Positions 42,307 through 51,420 of a DNA stretch of 64,000 nucleotides are shown here, in pieces. Where the stretch lies: contig NZ_FUYC01000010.1 in the NCBI RefSeq assembly GCF_900167125.1, positions 1 through 64,000 on the forward strand, written 5' to 3'. The notes below the pieces were generated by a model. That model was not told the DNA's origin. It made no database searches and was given only the letters and a program-made list of their open reading frames with translations. The position numbers were made by a program, and so were the translations under genes. The DNA is from Paucidesulfovibrio gracilis DSM 16080 (GTDB lineage Bacteria > Desulfobacterota > Desulfovibrionia > Desulfovibrionales > Desulfovibrionaceae). Position 1 is the first letter of the stretch, and every line of letters begins with the position of its first letter.

Positions 42307-43989
42307 ATGCCGTCATCTGTCTTACTTCCTGATGCCGAAGTGCGCGAACTGCGTGCTGCTCTGCCGCAACTGCCGTATCTGAATTTGGGGCGCCGGGCGC
42401 TTTGCGATCTGGAATTGCTCATGCAGGGCGCTTTTGCCCCGCTCTCCGGCTACATGAACCAAACACAGTACCAGAGTGTGCTGGAAAGCATGCATCTGCC
42501 TGACGGCTCCCTGATTCCTTTGCCCGTGTGTCTGGATTTTTCCGCGACGTTGGCAGAAAAGCTGGAGCCGGGAGGCCGCCTGGTGCTCAACGACCAGGAA
42601 GGTTTTCCCCTGGCTGTGCTTGAGGTGGAGGATTTGTGGCAGCCGGACAAACGGGCCGAAGCCCGGGCCGTATTCGGTACGGACGATGCCTCGGTTCATG
42701 CCGGGGTCCGGCGTTTTTTTGAAGAAACCGGCGCTTGGTACGCGGGCGGAACGATCCTGGGATTGCACTTGCCCATGCACCACGATTCCATGGACCTGCG
42801 CCGTTCGCCCGAGGAATGGCGGGCTGTGATGCAGCGGCAGGGCTGGGCCAGGGTGCTCGGGGCGCATCCACACGGCGCCTTGCATCGCGTGGACCGGGAA
42901 ATCCTGCTGCGTGCGGCGCGTCGGGCGGACGCGGGGCTGTTGTTGCTGCCTGCCGCGGACCAGCCGTTTTTGGTGGATGCGGACCACTTCCACAAGGTTC
43001 GGTGTCATCGTGCCTTTTACGAGCATCTGCCCGAAGGCTTGGCCGAATTGGGGCTGCTGCCCCTGGCCTGCCGCGGGGCGGGACCGCGTGAAGCGCTTTT
43101 TCAGGCGCTGACTCTGCGTTCCTGCGGATGCACGCATTTTCTCGTGGAGCCGGACCAGGGAGAACCGCGTCCGCTCAACGGTGGCCGGGCCTACGCGCCG
43201 GGCGCCGTGTTTGACCTGTTGGAAAAATATGCCCCGGAATCCGGGGTGGAGCCGGTCCCTTCGGATGCGTTGCGGTTCCATTCCCGCAAAAAATGCTTTG
43301 TTCCGGCGCAGGATACCTCATTGGACGAGGTGGAAACGCCGCCCACGTCCGAGGAGCTGGATATCCTGTTGGAGCATGGCCGGGAAATCCCCTCCTGGTT
43401 CACCTTTCCCGAGGTGTTGGACGAGATGCGGCGCGCCCATCCCCCACGCCACGAGCAGGGGCTGTGCGTTTTTTTTACCGGGCTTTCCGGCGCGGGCAAA
43501 TCCACTTTGGCGAAAATTCTGTACGTCCGGTTCATGGAGCAGGGTACCCGTCCGGTAACGCTTCTCGACGGGGACATCGTGCGCCGCAATCTTTCCAGCG
43601 AACTGGGGTTCAGCCGGGAGCACCGCGTGCTCAACGTCACCCGCATCGGCTTTGTGGCCTCGGAAATCGTCAAGAATCGGGGCATCGCCATCTGCGCGCC
43701 CATTGCTCCCTATGAAGAGGCGCGCCGGGCCAATCGGGAATTGATTTCCCAGTACGGCGGCTATGTGGAGGTGCATGTCTCCACCTCACTGGCCACCTGC
43801 GAGGCCCGGGACCGCAAGGGGCTGTACGCCAAGGCCAAGGCCGGGTTGAAAAAGGGCGTCACCGGCGTGGACGACCCGTTCGAGCCGCCGCAGCATGCGG
43901 ATTTGGCCCTGGACACGGCGGGCCTTGCCCCTGAGGATGCGGCGCGCAAGATTTTGCTGTTGCTGGAGCAAAAGGGATACGTGCGTTGA
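42307..43989 (+). CDS. Sulfate adenylyltransferase-like domain (probably inactive) fused to APS kinase
   Basis: A 560-residue fusion of the ATP-sulfurylase/APS-kinase type. The C-terminal APS kinase (about 383-560) is intact: P-loop GLSGAGKST (392-400), LLDGDIVRRNLSSELGFSREHR, PYEEARRANRELI and VDDPFEPP; it makes PAPS from APS and ATP. The N-terminal sulfurylase domain has the fold-defining LPDGSLIPLPVCLD and GPREALFQALT...CTHFLV, but both active-site motifs are gone: the QTRNPxHxxH loop reads AHPHGALHRVD (186-196), and GRDHAG reads EPDQGE (281-286). APS must then come from the cell's main sulfurylase. PAPS would feed the two sulfotransferases of the locus. A terminator precedes the gene. Confidence 0.88.
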   Translation: MPSSVLLPDAEVRELRAALPQLPYLNLGRRALCDLELLMQGAFAPLSGYMNQTQYQSVLESMHLPDGSLIPLPVCLDFSATLAEKLEPGGRLVLNDQEGFPLAVLEVEDLWQPDKRAEARAVFGTDDASVHAGVRRFFEETGAWYAGGTILGLHLPMHHDSMDLRRSPEEWRAVMQRQGWARVLGAHPHGALHRVDREILLRAARRADAGLLLLPAADQPFLVDADHFHKVRCHRAFYEHLPEGLAELGLLPLACRGAGPREALFQALTLRSCGCTHFLVEPDQGEPRPLNGGRAYAPGAVFDLLEKYAPESGVEPVPSDALRFHSRKKCFVPAQDTSLDEVETPPTSEELDILLEHGREIPSWFTFPEVLDEMRRAHPPRHEQGLCVFFTGLSGAGKSTLAKILYVRFMEQGTRPVTLLDGDIVRRNLSSELGFSREHRVLNVTRIGFVASEIVKNRGIAICAPIAPYEEARRANRELISQYGGYVEVHVSTSLATCEARDRKGLYAKAKAGLKKGVTGVDDPFEPPQHADLALDTAGLAPEDAARKILLLLEQKGYVR

Positions 43990-44111
43990 GCGGATGCCCT
44001 GCCGGTGTGCCGCGAACACGCTCATGCTTTGCCTTTGGCCGTGTTGGGCTTGGATTTCATTGCCTGCACGCCCGACTGGTCTTGCCGAACAAAATCAGAT
44101 ATGCAGAGTGA

Positions 44112-45644
44112 ATGGAAAAACTGCGTGCCTATCGACCGCTGCTGCTGGCGTTGGGGTTCTGGTTCGTGTGCGCGGCCGTGCTGTTCGGCCCGCATCTGTC
44201 CGGCCTGATTTGGCGTTGGGGTGGCGAGGATAATTCCTATTGTTGGCTTGTGCCGCCGATTTTTCTGTATATGCTCTACCAGGGGCGGGATCGGTATTTC
44301 CCGCTCTGTCCGTCCGGCAGCCCATTGGCTTCGCCTGTGCTGCATCTGGTACTGGCCGTATTTTTTTTGACCGGTGTGCTCGGCTCGTTGGAAACCCTGG
44401 TCTACGGAGGCATGTGGCTTGCCGTGGCCGCCCTGCTCGCCGCGGCCGGTGGATTCGCCATCCTGCGGCGGATCTGGTTTCCCCTGCTGGTGTTGGCCTT
44501 TGCCGTCCCCCTGCCCGCCTTCATCAACCGGCTGCTCACTTTTCGCCTGCGCCTGCTTTCCACGGAGCTTTCCGTCCGTTTTTTGGAGTTGCTGCGCATC
44601 CCGGCCTTTGCGGACGGGAACATCATCGACATGGGCGTGACCAAGCTGCAGGTGGTGGATGCGTGCAGCGGACTGCGGTATCTCATGCCCGCCGTTCTCA
44701 TGGGGCTGGTACTGGGCTGGTTTTTCCATTCCCAATTGTGGAAACGCGCACTGCTGACGGTTTTGGCCGTGCCTGTGACCATCCTCGCCAATGCCTTGCG
44801 CATTGCCATGACCGGCGTTCTGGTGGCCTATGTCTCCCCCGAGTTTGGGCAGGGATTTTTGCACGATTTTTCCGGTTGGCTGGTCTACATGGTTTCCATC
44901 GGCCTGCTTGGGGTGGCCAGCGTGCTGCTCCGGCCCGACAGCCGTGATGGTCGGCTCCGGCAAACGGAGCCGGGAGCGCGCTTCTGCCATATGCATCCGA
45001 ACGTGTGGCCACGGTTGTTGGTGGGCGGTATGATCCTGCTGGCGGCCGCGGGTGCCGGAGAGCTGTTGCTGCATCGGCAGAGTGCGCCCCCGCGTGAAAC
45101 CTTCGCCACCTTCCCGCTGCGCGTGGGAGACTGGCAGGGAAAGCGCTTTTATCTGGAGCAGGAGATCCTGGATCAACTCTGGGCCGACGACTACGTGACC
45201 GCCAATTACCGCAACGAGCACACCGGCAACGGGCTGCATCTCATGGTTTCATACTATGCACGGCAGACCACGGAGCACACGGCGCATGCGCCGACGTCCT
45301 GTTTGCTGGGCGGCGGCTGGGATCTGGTTTCCCGACGGACCCTGCCCCCGGCGCCCGAAAACGGCCGGGGATTCCCCGTGGTGCGGCTGCTGCTCCAAAA
45401 GCCGGGGGCCACGGTTATTTCAAACTTTTGGTTCCAGCAGCGGGGCCGGGTCATCACCAGTGAATGGCTGAACAAGCTCTGGCTGGTTGTGGACTCTCTG
45501 CGCATGGGCCGGTCGGACGGAGCGTTGATCCGGGTGGAATTGTATCTCCAACCCCACCAGTCGCCCGAGCAGGGCCAAGAGTTGCTGGACCGATTTACTG
45601 CGGATTTGTTCCGCGAGTTGCGACCCTATCTGCCGGGACGTTGA
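44112..45644 (+). CDS. Exosortase fused to an EpsI domain (XrtD-like)
   Basis: A 510-residue protein. Residues 1-290 are a polytopic exosortase with the catalytic trio Cys-185 (VVDACSGLRY), Arg-230 (ILANALRIAMTG) and His-251 (GFLHDFSGW), which cleaves and transfers proteins bearing a PEP-CTERM-like tail. Residues 315-510 form a periplasmic EpsI (DUF3485) domain with a FATFPLRVGDWQG start. This fused layout is typical of XrtD, the VPLPA-CTERM-specific enzyme of deltaproteobacteria, which I consider the best guess. No protein with such a sorting tail is encoded in the window. It lies between the APS-kinase fusion and the priming transferase. Confidence 0.85.
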   Translation: MEKLRAYRPLLLALGFWFVCAAVLFGPHLSGLIWRWGGEDNSYCWLVPPIFLYMLYQGRDRYFPLCPSGSPLASPVLHLVLAVFFLTGVLGSLETLVYGGMWLAVAALLAAAGGFAILRRIWFPLLVLAFAVPLPAFINRLLTFRLRLLSTELSVRFLELLRIPAFADGNIIDMGVTKLQVVDACSGLRYLMPAVLMGLVLGWFFHSQLWKRALLTVLAVPVTILANALRIAMTGVLVAYVSPEFGQGFLHDFSGWLVYMVSIGLLGVASVLLRPDSRDGRLRQTEPGARFCHMHPNVWPRLLVGGMILLAAAGAGELLLHRQSAPPRETFATFPLRVGDWQGKRFYLEQEILDQLWADDYVTANYRNEHTGNGLHLMVSYYARQTTEHTAHAPTSCLLGGGWDLVSRRTLPPAPENGRGFPVVRLLLQKPGATVISNFWFQQRGRVITSEWLNKLWLVVDSLRMGRSDGALIRVELYLQPHQSPEQGQELLDRFTADLFRELRPYLPGR

Positions 45645-45658
45645 GGGAGTATAGCCGC

Positions 45659-47077
45659 GTGTTCGCCCAACAGGTGCATATCGTTATTTCGTTCATGATC
45701 CTCGTGGAGGGGGCGGTCGTCATTGCCTGCGGGTATCTGGCGGCCTACCTGCGCTGGCTGGTCAGCGGCTACCTCTGGCGGGCGGACGGTTCGGCCCTGG
45801 TGGGCATCATTTTGTTTCTCATGTTTGTGAATTCCTTCATGATCGGTCGTATGGGGCTGTACAGCGACCGGCGGCCCGGCTCCCTGTTCAACCTGGCCTG
45901 GCGGCTGGCCGTGGTGGTGACCGTGGATTTCGCCGCCCTGTTCGTGGCGTTGTTTGCCCTCAAGTACGACGACATCGGCCGGCTTTTTCTGCTCATCTAC
46001 GCGGCGTTGCTGTACGTGTCGCTCTTCGTGGCCCGCGCCCTGCTTGATGTCTATATGGATCGTCGGGCCAGACGGGGCTTCAACCGCCGACAGGTGCTGG
46101 TGGTGGGGTCGGACGAACGCGCCCAGGCCATGGTGCAGGCCTTGGGGCAGCAGCGCAGCTGGGGGCATGAGGTGGTGGGCTGTCTGAAACCGGATCCGCA
46201 CGCGGCCAATGCCTGCTATGACGTGCCGGATTTAGGCGTGGTGGCGGATTTTGACGCGGTGGTTCGGTCGCACAGCGTGGACGAGGTGGTTTTCGTGTTG
46301 CCTCGCGATGGGAATCTGGCTCCCATGATCGAGGAGTGCCGACGGCTCGGGCTTTCCTATCGCGTGGTGCCGTCCATGTATGATCCGCAAGATCCCATGC
46401 CCCTTTCCGTGGAACGCATTCAGGGCATTCCCACGCTGTCCTGGAACGCGGTGCGCATCAATGCCAGCGGACTGTTTTATAAAACAGTGGTGGACTACTT
46501 GGTTGGCATTGTGGGATTTTGCCTTTTTGTGCTGGTCTATCCGTTTGTGGCGTTGGCCATTAAATGGGATTCGCCGGGACCGGTGCTTTTTCGCCAGCCC
46601 CGGGTGGGGCAGAACCGGCGCATTTTTCAGATGTATAAATTTCGGAGCATGTATGTCGATGCGGAGGCGCGCAAGGCTGAACTCCGGCAGGGCAATCTCA
46701 TGGGCGGCAAGGACGGGCAGATGTTCAAGCTGGAGCACGACCCCCGCATCACGCGGGTGGGGGCGTTCCTGCGGCGCACCTCCCTGGACGAGCTGCCCCA
46801 GTTCATGAACGTGCTCCGTCGGGAGATGAGCGTGGTGGGTACGCGGCCGCCCACTCTGGATGAGGTGGAGCGGTACGAGGATTGGCATTATCGCCGTATG
46901 AGCATGAAGCCAGGAATCACGGGGCTTTGGCAGATTTCCGGCCGGAACAAGATCAACGATTTTGATGAAGTGGTCCGTCTGGACCTGCAATATATCGACA
47001 ATTGGCGTTTTTTGGACGATCTTTTCATCATCTGGAAAACGCTTTTCGTGGTTCTGCGGCGCAAGGGCGCGCTGTAG
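45659..47077 (+). CDS. Polyprenyl-phosphate sugar-phosphate transferase (initiating transferase, WbaP/EpsE type)
   Basis: A 472-residue membrane protein. Four helices (about 5-110) precede a nucleotide-binding Rossmann-like region (RQVLVVGSDERAQAM, 139-153), then a further membrane hairpin (275-300) and the bacterial sugar-transferase domain: PVLFRQPRVGQNRRIFQMYKFRSM, LRRTSLDELPQFMNVLRREMSVVGTRPPT and MKPGITGLWQISGRN. It transfers a sugar-1-phosphate to undecaprenyl phosphate to start the repeat unit. The GTG at 45659 is chosen for the GGGAG nine bases upstream; it follows the exosortase stop by 14 bases. Upstream in-frame codons overlap the exosortase gene. Confidence 0.9.
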   Translation: MFAQQVHIVISFMILVEGAVVIACGYLAAYLRWLVSGYLWRADGSALVGIILFLMFVNSFMIGRMGLYSDRRPGSLFNLAWRLAVVVTVDFAALFVALFALKYDDIGRLFLLIYAALLYVSLFVARALLDVYMDRRARRGFNRRQVLVVGSDERAQAMVQALGQQRSWGHEVVGCLKPDPHAANACYDVPDLGVVADFDAVVRSHSVDEVVFVLPRDGNLAPMIEECRRLGLSYRVVPSMYDPQDPMPLSVERIQGIPTLSWNAVRINASGLFYKTVVDYLVGIVGFCLFVLVYPFVALAIKWDSPGPVLFRQPRVGQNRRIFQMYKFRSMYVDAEARKAELRQGNLMGGKDGQMFKLEHDPRITRVGAFLRRTSLDELPQFMNVLRREMSVVGTRPPTLDEVERYEDWHYRRMSMKPGITGLWQISGRNKINDFDEVVRLDLQYIDNWRFLDDLFIIWKTLFVVLRRKGAL

Positions 47078-47118
47078 GGTTGTTTTTTTCACGCAAGCCC
47101 AAGGGAAGCAAAGGGAAC

Positions 47119-49524
47119 ATGCGGAATATCGTGGTGTTGGCGGCCATGGCCGTGTTGCTGGCAGTGGTGGCGGGATGCGGCAGTCCCGAAGAGCGTCGGG
47201 ATGAATTCTACGATAGCGCCAGGCAGCTGTATGAACAGGAGCGCTACAGCGAGGCCCGTGTGCAGGCTCGCAACGCCATCAAGGTAGACGAGGAATTCGC
47301 TGCCGGCGAATTGCTCCTGGGGCGCATAAATATGAAACTCGAAAACTGGCGCGGCGCGTTCAACAATTTCCTGCATGCCGTTGAAAAGGATCCGACCTTA
47401 CAGGAGGCCCGGGTGGAATTGGCCCGGTTGAACCTCATGAACAACGATCTGGACGCGGCCCAGCGATTGGTGGACGAGGTGCTGGCGCAGGAGCCGGAGA
47501 ATGCCGAAGCCGCGTTGCTCGCCGCGGTGACGTTGTCCCGCCGGGGCGAAATGGACGCGGCCGTGACCAAGGCCGAGGCGCTTTTGGAACAAGCGCCTGA
47601 GATGGAAGATGCCTGGGCGTTTTTGGCCCTGCTGCGTCTCCAGGCCGGGGAGAATGACGAATCCGTGCGAATTTTGCGCGAAGCATTGCAGCGATTGCCG
47701 GAAAGTCGAAACCTGCATCTCCAGCTGGGCGGCACCCTGACCCGCATGAACCGCATGGACGAAGCGGGCAAGGTGTATGAGGCATTGGCGGCGAAGGAAA
47801 CCGAGGGTGCGGAAATGCGCCGGTTGCTCGGTGATTTTTATCTCAAAGCCGGGCGCATGGACGACGCTGTTTCCGTGGCCCGGGATTTGGTGCAGGCATT
47901 CCCCGACGAGGCTTCGCATCGTTTGACTCTTGCGGGTATGTACCGTGCGCGCAAGGATACGGCGGCCGAAGAGCAGGCGCTGCTGGATGGAATCCAGGCG
48001 GTGGAGGACGACGGACAGCTTCGGCTGGCCTTCATCGACCTGCTGCGGCGCGAAGGGCGGTTGGATGAGGCTGTGGAGCAGGCTCGGGATTTGGCTGGTC
48101 CGCTCCCGTCCGAAGAGGAACGTGCGGAGTCCCTGCCCGATGAAACCGCGCTGGCGGCCCGGCGGGCTTTGGCCGACATTCACATTTCCCGCTTGGATTA
48201 CGACCGTGCGCAATCCGTGCTGGACGAAATTTTCCTGCTCCAGCCCAAGGATTTGGAAGCCAAGGTGCTCCAGGCGCGTATTGCCATGGCCCGCGGGGAT
48301 CACGAAAAAGCCGTGAGCCTTTATCGCGAGGTGCTGCGCGACCAGCCGGACAGTCTGCCTGTCTATAGCCTCATGGCCCAGGCGCATCTGGCCGCGGATC
48401 AGCCCGGGCTGGCGCGTCAGGCGTTGGAACAGGCTCTGGACCAGGATCGGGGCTATGCTCCGGCGCGGCGCGCGCTGGTGAGTCTGTTCCTGGCGGAAAA
48501 GCGTTATGGTGAAGCCCTGGCCCAACTGCGCAACGCCTTGAAGCAGGAACCGGACAACCCCGCGATCCAAAGTGCCATTGGCGACGTGTTTGTGTTCCAG
48601 GGCAAGCCCGGTGCGGCCGAGATCGAATATCGCAAATTGTTGGACAATCCACGTACTGCGGGATTCGGTGCCTTCAAGATCGGCCAGCTGGAAATGAACC
48701 GCGGACGCTATGATAAGGCGCTGGAATATTTCCGGGCGCTGCATGATGCCGACCCGGCGAACTTTATGGCTGCGGAAGCGGTTGTGGCCGCGTACCTGGC
48801 CAAGGGCGATGTTGCCGGAGCATTGGACTTTTCGTCCGGCCTGAAGCAGACCCTGGACGGTGCGGGAGCGTATCAGCTCATGGCGCGCATTGAAGCGGCC
48901 CGGGGGAATTTCGACCGTGCCGAACAGCTCTTTATGGAAGGCGGACAGGCCAACCCCGAATTCAATCCCTATCCGCGCATCGGGGGCATGTATCTGGCCG
49001 CGGGCCGGACCGATCTGGCGGAAAAGCGCTTCCGCGAAGCCCTGGAAAAGCAACCCGGGGACGCGGGCAGCGCCTTTGTATTGGCCATGATGTTGCAGGA
49101 ACGGGGCGACATGGCGGAAGCCGAGGCGCTGTACCGACAGGTCTTGGAGGAACGGCCTGACTTTACGCCCGCGCAGAACAATCTCGCCTACCTCTATGCC
49201 GAACACTCCACGGACCAGAACAAGTTGACCGACGCCCTGGAACTGGCTCTGCGTGCTGCACGGCGCGGCACCCCTGAGGCGCTGGACACGCTCGGCTGGG
49301 TCTACCACAAGAGCGGGGATCCGCAGCAGGCGCTTTCCACCCTGATGCGTGCTTTGGACATGAAGAGTGATCATCCGGCGGTGCTCTACCATCTGGCCGA
49401 GGTGCATTCGGCGTTGGGCAACATCGAACAGGCCCGGGGCTATGCGGAACGTTCCCTGGAAGTGGATCCGGACGGAGCGACCGCAGCGCAGGCCAAGGCG
49501 CTGTTGGAGCGGCTCGGCTCCTAG
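47119..49524 (+). CDS. TPR-repeat lipoprotein of the exosortase system (PrsT-like)
   Basis: An 801-residue lipoprotein: signal MRNIVVLAAMAVLLAVVAG then Cys-20, followed by about 20 tetratricopeptide repeats (recurring A-x-x-x-L-x-x-x-G and D-P motifs) spanning most of the length. This is the layout of PrsT, the large periplasmic TPR scaffold encoded beside exosortases, thought to organise polymer export or sorted proteins. The lipid-modified residue is followed by GS, which suggests outer-membrane placement. The start at 47119 has AAGGGAA upstream. It is the last gene of the operon; a strong terminator lies 30 bases beyond. Confidence 0.88.
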   Translation: MRNIVVLAAMAVLLAVVAGCGSPEERRDEFYDSARQLYEQERYSEARVQARNAIKVDEEFAAGELLLGRINMKLENWRGAFNNFLHAVEKDPTLQEARVELARLNLMNNDLDAAQRLVDEVLAQEPENAEAALLAAVTLSRRGEMDAAVTKAEALLEQAPEMEDAWAFLALLRLQAGENDESVRILREALQRLPESRNLHLQLGGTLTRMNRMDEAGKVYEALAAKETEGAEMRRLLGDFYLKAGRMDDAVSVARDLVQAFPDEASHRLTLAGMYRARKDTAAEEQALLDGIQAVEDDGQLRLAFIDLLRREGRLDEAVEQARDLAGPLPSEEERAESLPDETALAARRALADIHISRLDYDRAQSVLDEIFLLQPKDLEAKVLQARIAMARGDHEKAVSLYREVLRDQPDSLPVYSLMAQAHLAADQPGLARQALEQALDQDRGYAPARRALVSLFLAEKRYGEALAQLRNALKQEPDNPAIQSAIGDVFVFQGKPGAAEIEYRKLLDNPRTAGFGAFKIGQLEMNRGRYDKALEYFRALHDADPANFMAAEAVVAAYLAKGDVAGALDFSSGLKQTLDGAGAYQLMARIEAARGNFDRAEQLFMEGGQANPEFNPYPRIGGMYLAAGRTDLAEKRFREALEKQPGDAGSAFVLAMMLQERGDMAEAEALYRQVLEERPDFTPAQNNLAYLYAEHSTDQNKLTDALELALRAARRGTPEALDTLGWVYHKSGDPQQALSTLMRALDMKSDHPAVLYHLAEVHSALGNIEQARGYAERSLEVDPDGATAAQAKALLERLGS

Positions 49525-49550
49525 CGTTCGGCTTGCACGGCCATACAGGA

Positions 49551-49595
49551 AAAACAACCGCCCCCGCACGGAATGACCGTGCGGGGGCGGTTTGC
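49551..49595. terminator. Bidirectional terminator between prsT-like and helicase genes
   Basis: A perfect 16-bp stem (AACCGCCCCCGCACGG, 49556-49571, with its complement at 49577-49592) and a 5-base loop, flanked by A residues on the left and T residues on the right. It serves both converging genes. Confidence 0.92.
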
Positions 49596-49612
49596 TTGGT
49601 TGAGTGGGGGGA

Positions 49613-51241
49613 TTAGGACGACTGTCCTTGCGATCCGCCATCTCCCGAAGGCTTTTTCTTGCGGCGGCGACGCCGTTTTTTCTTGGCGGGCTGGTCGCCG
49701 GTTGCGGCGTTCTGGCCCGTGGCCGGGGTTTCCTTCCTGGGCGGTCTGTCGTCGGGGCGGCCATCCCGAGGCGAGCCTTTTTTCCCGCCGCGTGGTCCAC
49801 CGGGCTTGCGACGCTGGGCGCCACGGGCCTTGCGGCCCTCATCCTGGCGTTCCGGAGCGGGAAAGTTCCGGGCATGGACATTTTCGTGATAAAATTCGTC
49901 CAGCAGGGTGGCGATGATAGCGGGACCGTCTTCGGTGGCGGCCAGTTCTTTGGCCAATGGCAGGAACCGGCTCATACGTTCGCGGGAAATGGGCAGCAGG
50001 GAGCGAACCTTGGTTTCCAGCAGGGTGGTGGCCCGCTGCGCCAGCACGGCGCGAACGTCCTCGTCGTCGGGCAGGGGACGTTTTTCCAATTCAATGCTGT
50101 ACTGTGTGGCAATGCGCTTGAGTTCGAGCTTTTGGATTACGTCCACCAGCGAGAGCACTTCCCCTGCGGCTCCGGCCCGGCCCGTGCGTCCGGCCCGATG
50201 GATGTAGGATTCATGGTCTTCCGGCGGTTCGTAGAGCACCACGTGGGAGAGGTCGGGAATATCGATGCCCCGGGCGGCCACGTCCGTGGCCACGAGAAAA
50301 CGCAGGGTTCCGGAACGGACCCGGCTGAGAATTTTTTCCCGTTTGGCCTGGCTCAGGTCCGAGGAGAGCGCGTCCGCGTCGTAACCGAACTGGCGGAGCA
50401 CTTCGGAAATGTAGTGGCAGTTGGCCTTGGTATTGCAAAAGATAATGGCCGAGGCAGGGTTTTCCACCTCGATGATGCGCATGAGGGCGCGGTCTTTGCC
50501 CATGGCCGGCATTTCATAATACACGTGGTTCACTTCGGCCACGTGGACCTGCTTGCCGGAAAGACTGATGAAAAGTTGGTCCTGGAGGAATTCCTCGGCC
50601 AGCCGGAGCACCAGGGGCGGGAACGTGGCCGAGAACATCAGCGAGTTGATGCGCCGGTGGGGCAGGTGCCGCTGGACCTGTTTCATGTCCGGGTAAAAAC
50701 CGATGGAAAGCATTCGATCGGCTTCGTCAAAGATCAGTGTTTCCAGGTGGTCCAGGGAGAGAGACCCCTTGATCAGATGGTCCAGGACGCGGCCCGGAGT
50801 GCCCACCACCAGATGGGCGCCTTGCTTGAAGCCTTCGATTTGCTCGCCGTAGCCCACGCCGCCGTAGACGGCCACCGTGCGCAGTGTGCCGCCGGAGAGC
50901 ATTTCCGCTTCGTGGGCAACCTGCTTGGCCAGCTCGCGAGTGGGCAAGAGAACCAGGGCTTGGCAATGGTTTTTTTCCGGGTCGATGCGCTCGATGAGCG
51001 GCAGGACAAAGGCGCCTGTTTTTCCGCTCCCGGTGCGGGCCTGCACCATGGTGTCGCGCCGTTGGAGCATGTAGGGGATGGACTTGGACTGGACGGGCAT
51101 GAGCCGGTCCCAGCCGGCGCGTTCACAGGCGGCGCGCATGGCCTCGGGAAGTTGGTCAAAGGAAATTTCGGGCAGTGCCTCTTCGGGGGAGACTTCCGCC
51201 GGGCCTTCAGACTCTCGTTGGATATATTTTGATCTTGTCAT
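49613..51241 (-). CDS. DEAD-box ATP-dependent RNA helicase
   Basis: A 542-residue helicase with all core motifs: Q motif region MPVQSKSIPYML, motif I ARTGSGKT, Ia PTRELAKQ, Ib GTPGR, II IFDEADRM, III FSATF, and in lobe 2 FCNTK, VATDVAARGIDI and HRAGRTGRAG. The C-terminus (about 440-542) is basic and low-complexity (KKKRRRRRKKK), as in RhlE/DeaD-like proteins that bind structured RNA such as ribosome precursors or cold-stalled mRNA. It appears monocistronic. Subfamily (RhlE, DeaD or CsdA) is not settled by eye. Confidence 0.94.
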   Translation of the reverse strand: MTRSKYIQRESEGPAEVSPEEALPEISFDQLPEAMRAACERAGWDRLMPVQSKSIPYMLQRRDTMVQARTGSGKTGAFVLPLIERIDPEKNHCQALVLLPTRELAKQVAHEAEMLSGGTLRTVAVYGGVGYGEQIEGFKQGAHLVVGTPGRVLDHLIKGSLSLDHLETLIFDEADRMLSIGFYPDMKQVQRHLPHRRINSLMFSATFPPLVLRLAEEFLQDQLFISLSGKQVHVAEVNHVYYEMPAMGKDRALMRIIEVENPASAIIFCNTKANCHYISEVLRQFGYDADALSSDLSQAKREKILSRVRSGTLRFLVATDVAARGIDIPDLSHVVLYEPPEDHESYIHRAGRTGRAGAAGEVLSLVDVIQKLELKRIATQYSIELEKRPLPDDEDVRAVLAQRATTLLETKVRSLLPISRERMSRFLPLAKELAATEDGPAIIATLLDEFYHENVHARNFPAPERQDEGRKARGAQRRKPGGPRGGKKGSPRDGRPDDRPPRKETPATGQNAATGDQPAKKKRRRRRKKKPSGDGGSQGQSS

Positions 51242-51350
51242 GTCGCTTGTTGGTTGGAGGAGCGCCCAGTTGGGAAAGGCGCATACGGCCCATCACTATA
51301 CCGGACGCATGCAATCGATACAAGCCGAGGCGATTCAGGTCAACCTGTCC

Positions 51351-51379
51351 TTGACAGACGTGTGGGGCAAAGGCATCAA
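51351..51379 (+). promoter_or_regulatory. Possible sigma-70 promoter of the solute-binding-like gene
   Basis: A perfect TTGACA (51351-51356), 17-base spacer and CATCAA (51374-51379), 42 bases before the GTG start. The -10 element is poor. Confidence 0.3.
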
Positions 51380-51420
51380 TGAATTGGAATACCATGCTAT
51401 TCGAAATGTAAGGAGTTGCC

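Noticed and set aside
44502-44531. VPLPA sequence within the exosortase
   Set aside because: It lies inside a transmembrane segment (residues 131-140) and not at a C-terminus followed by a helix and Arg cluster, so it is not a sorting signal.
47398-49881. An 827-codon minus-strand frame across the TPR lipoprotein gene
   Set aside because: It is a shadow caused by high GC content: the plus-strand frame has a lipoprotein signal, repeats and a ribosome site, while the minus frame has low-complexity His/Gln/Gly-rich sequence and runs through a terminator.
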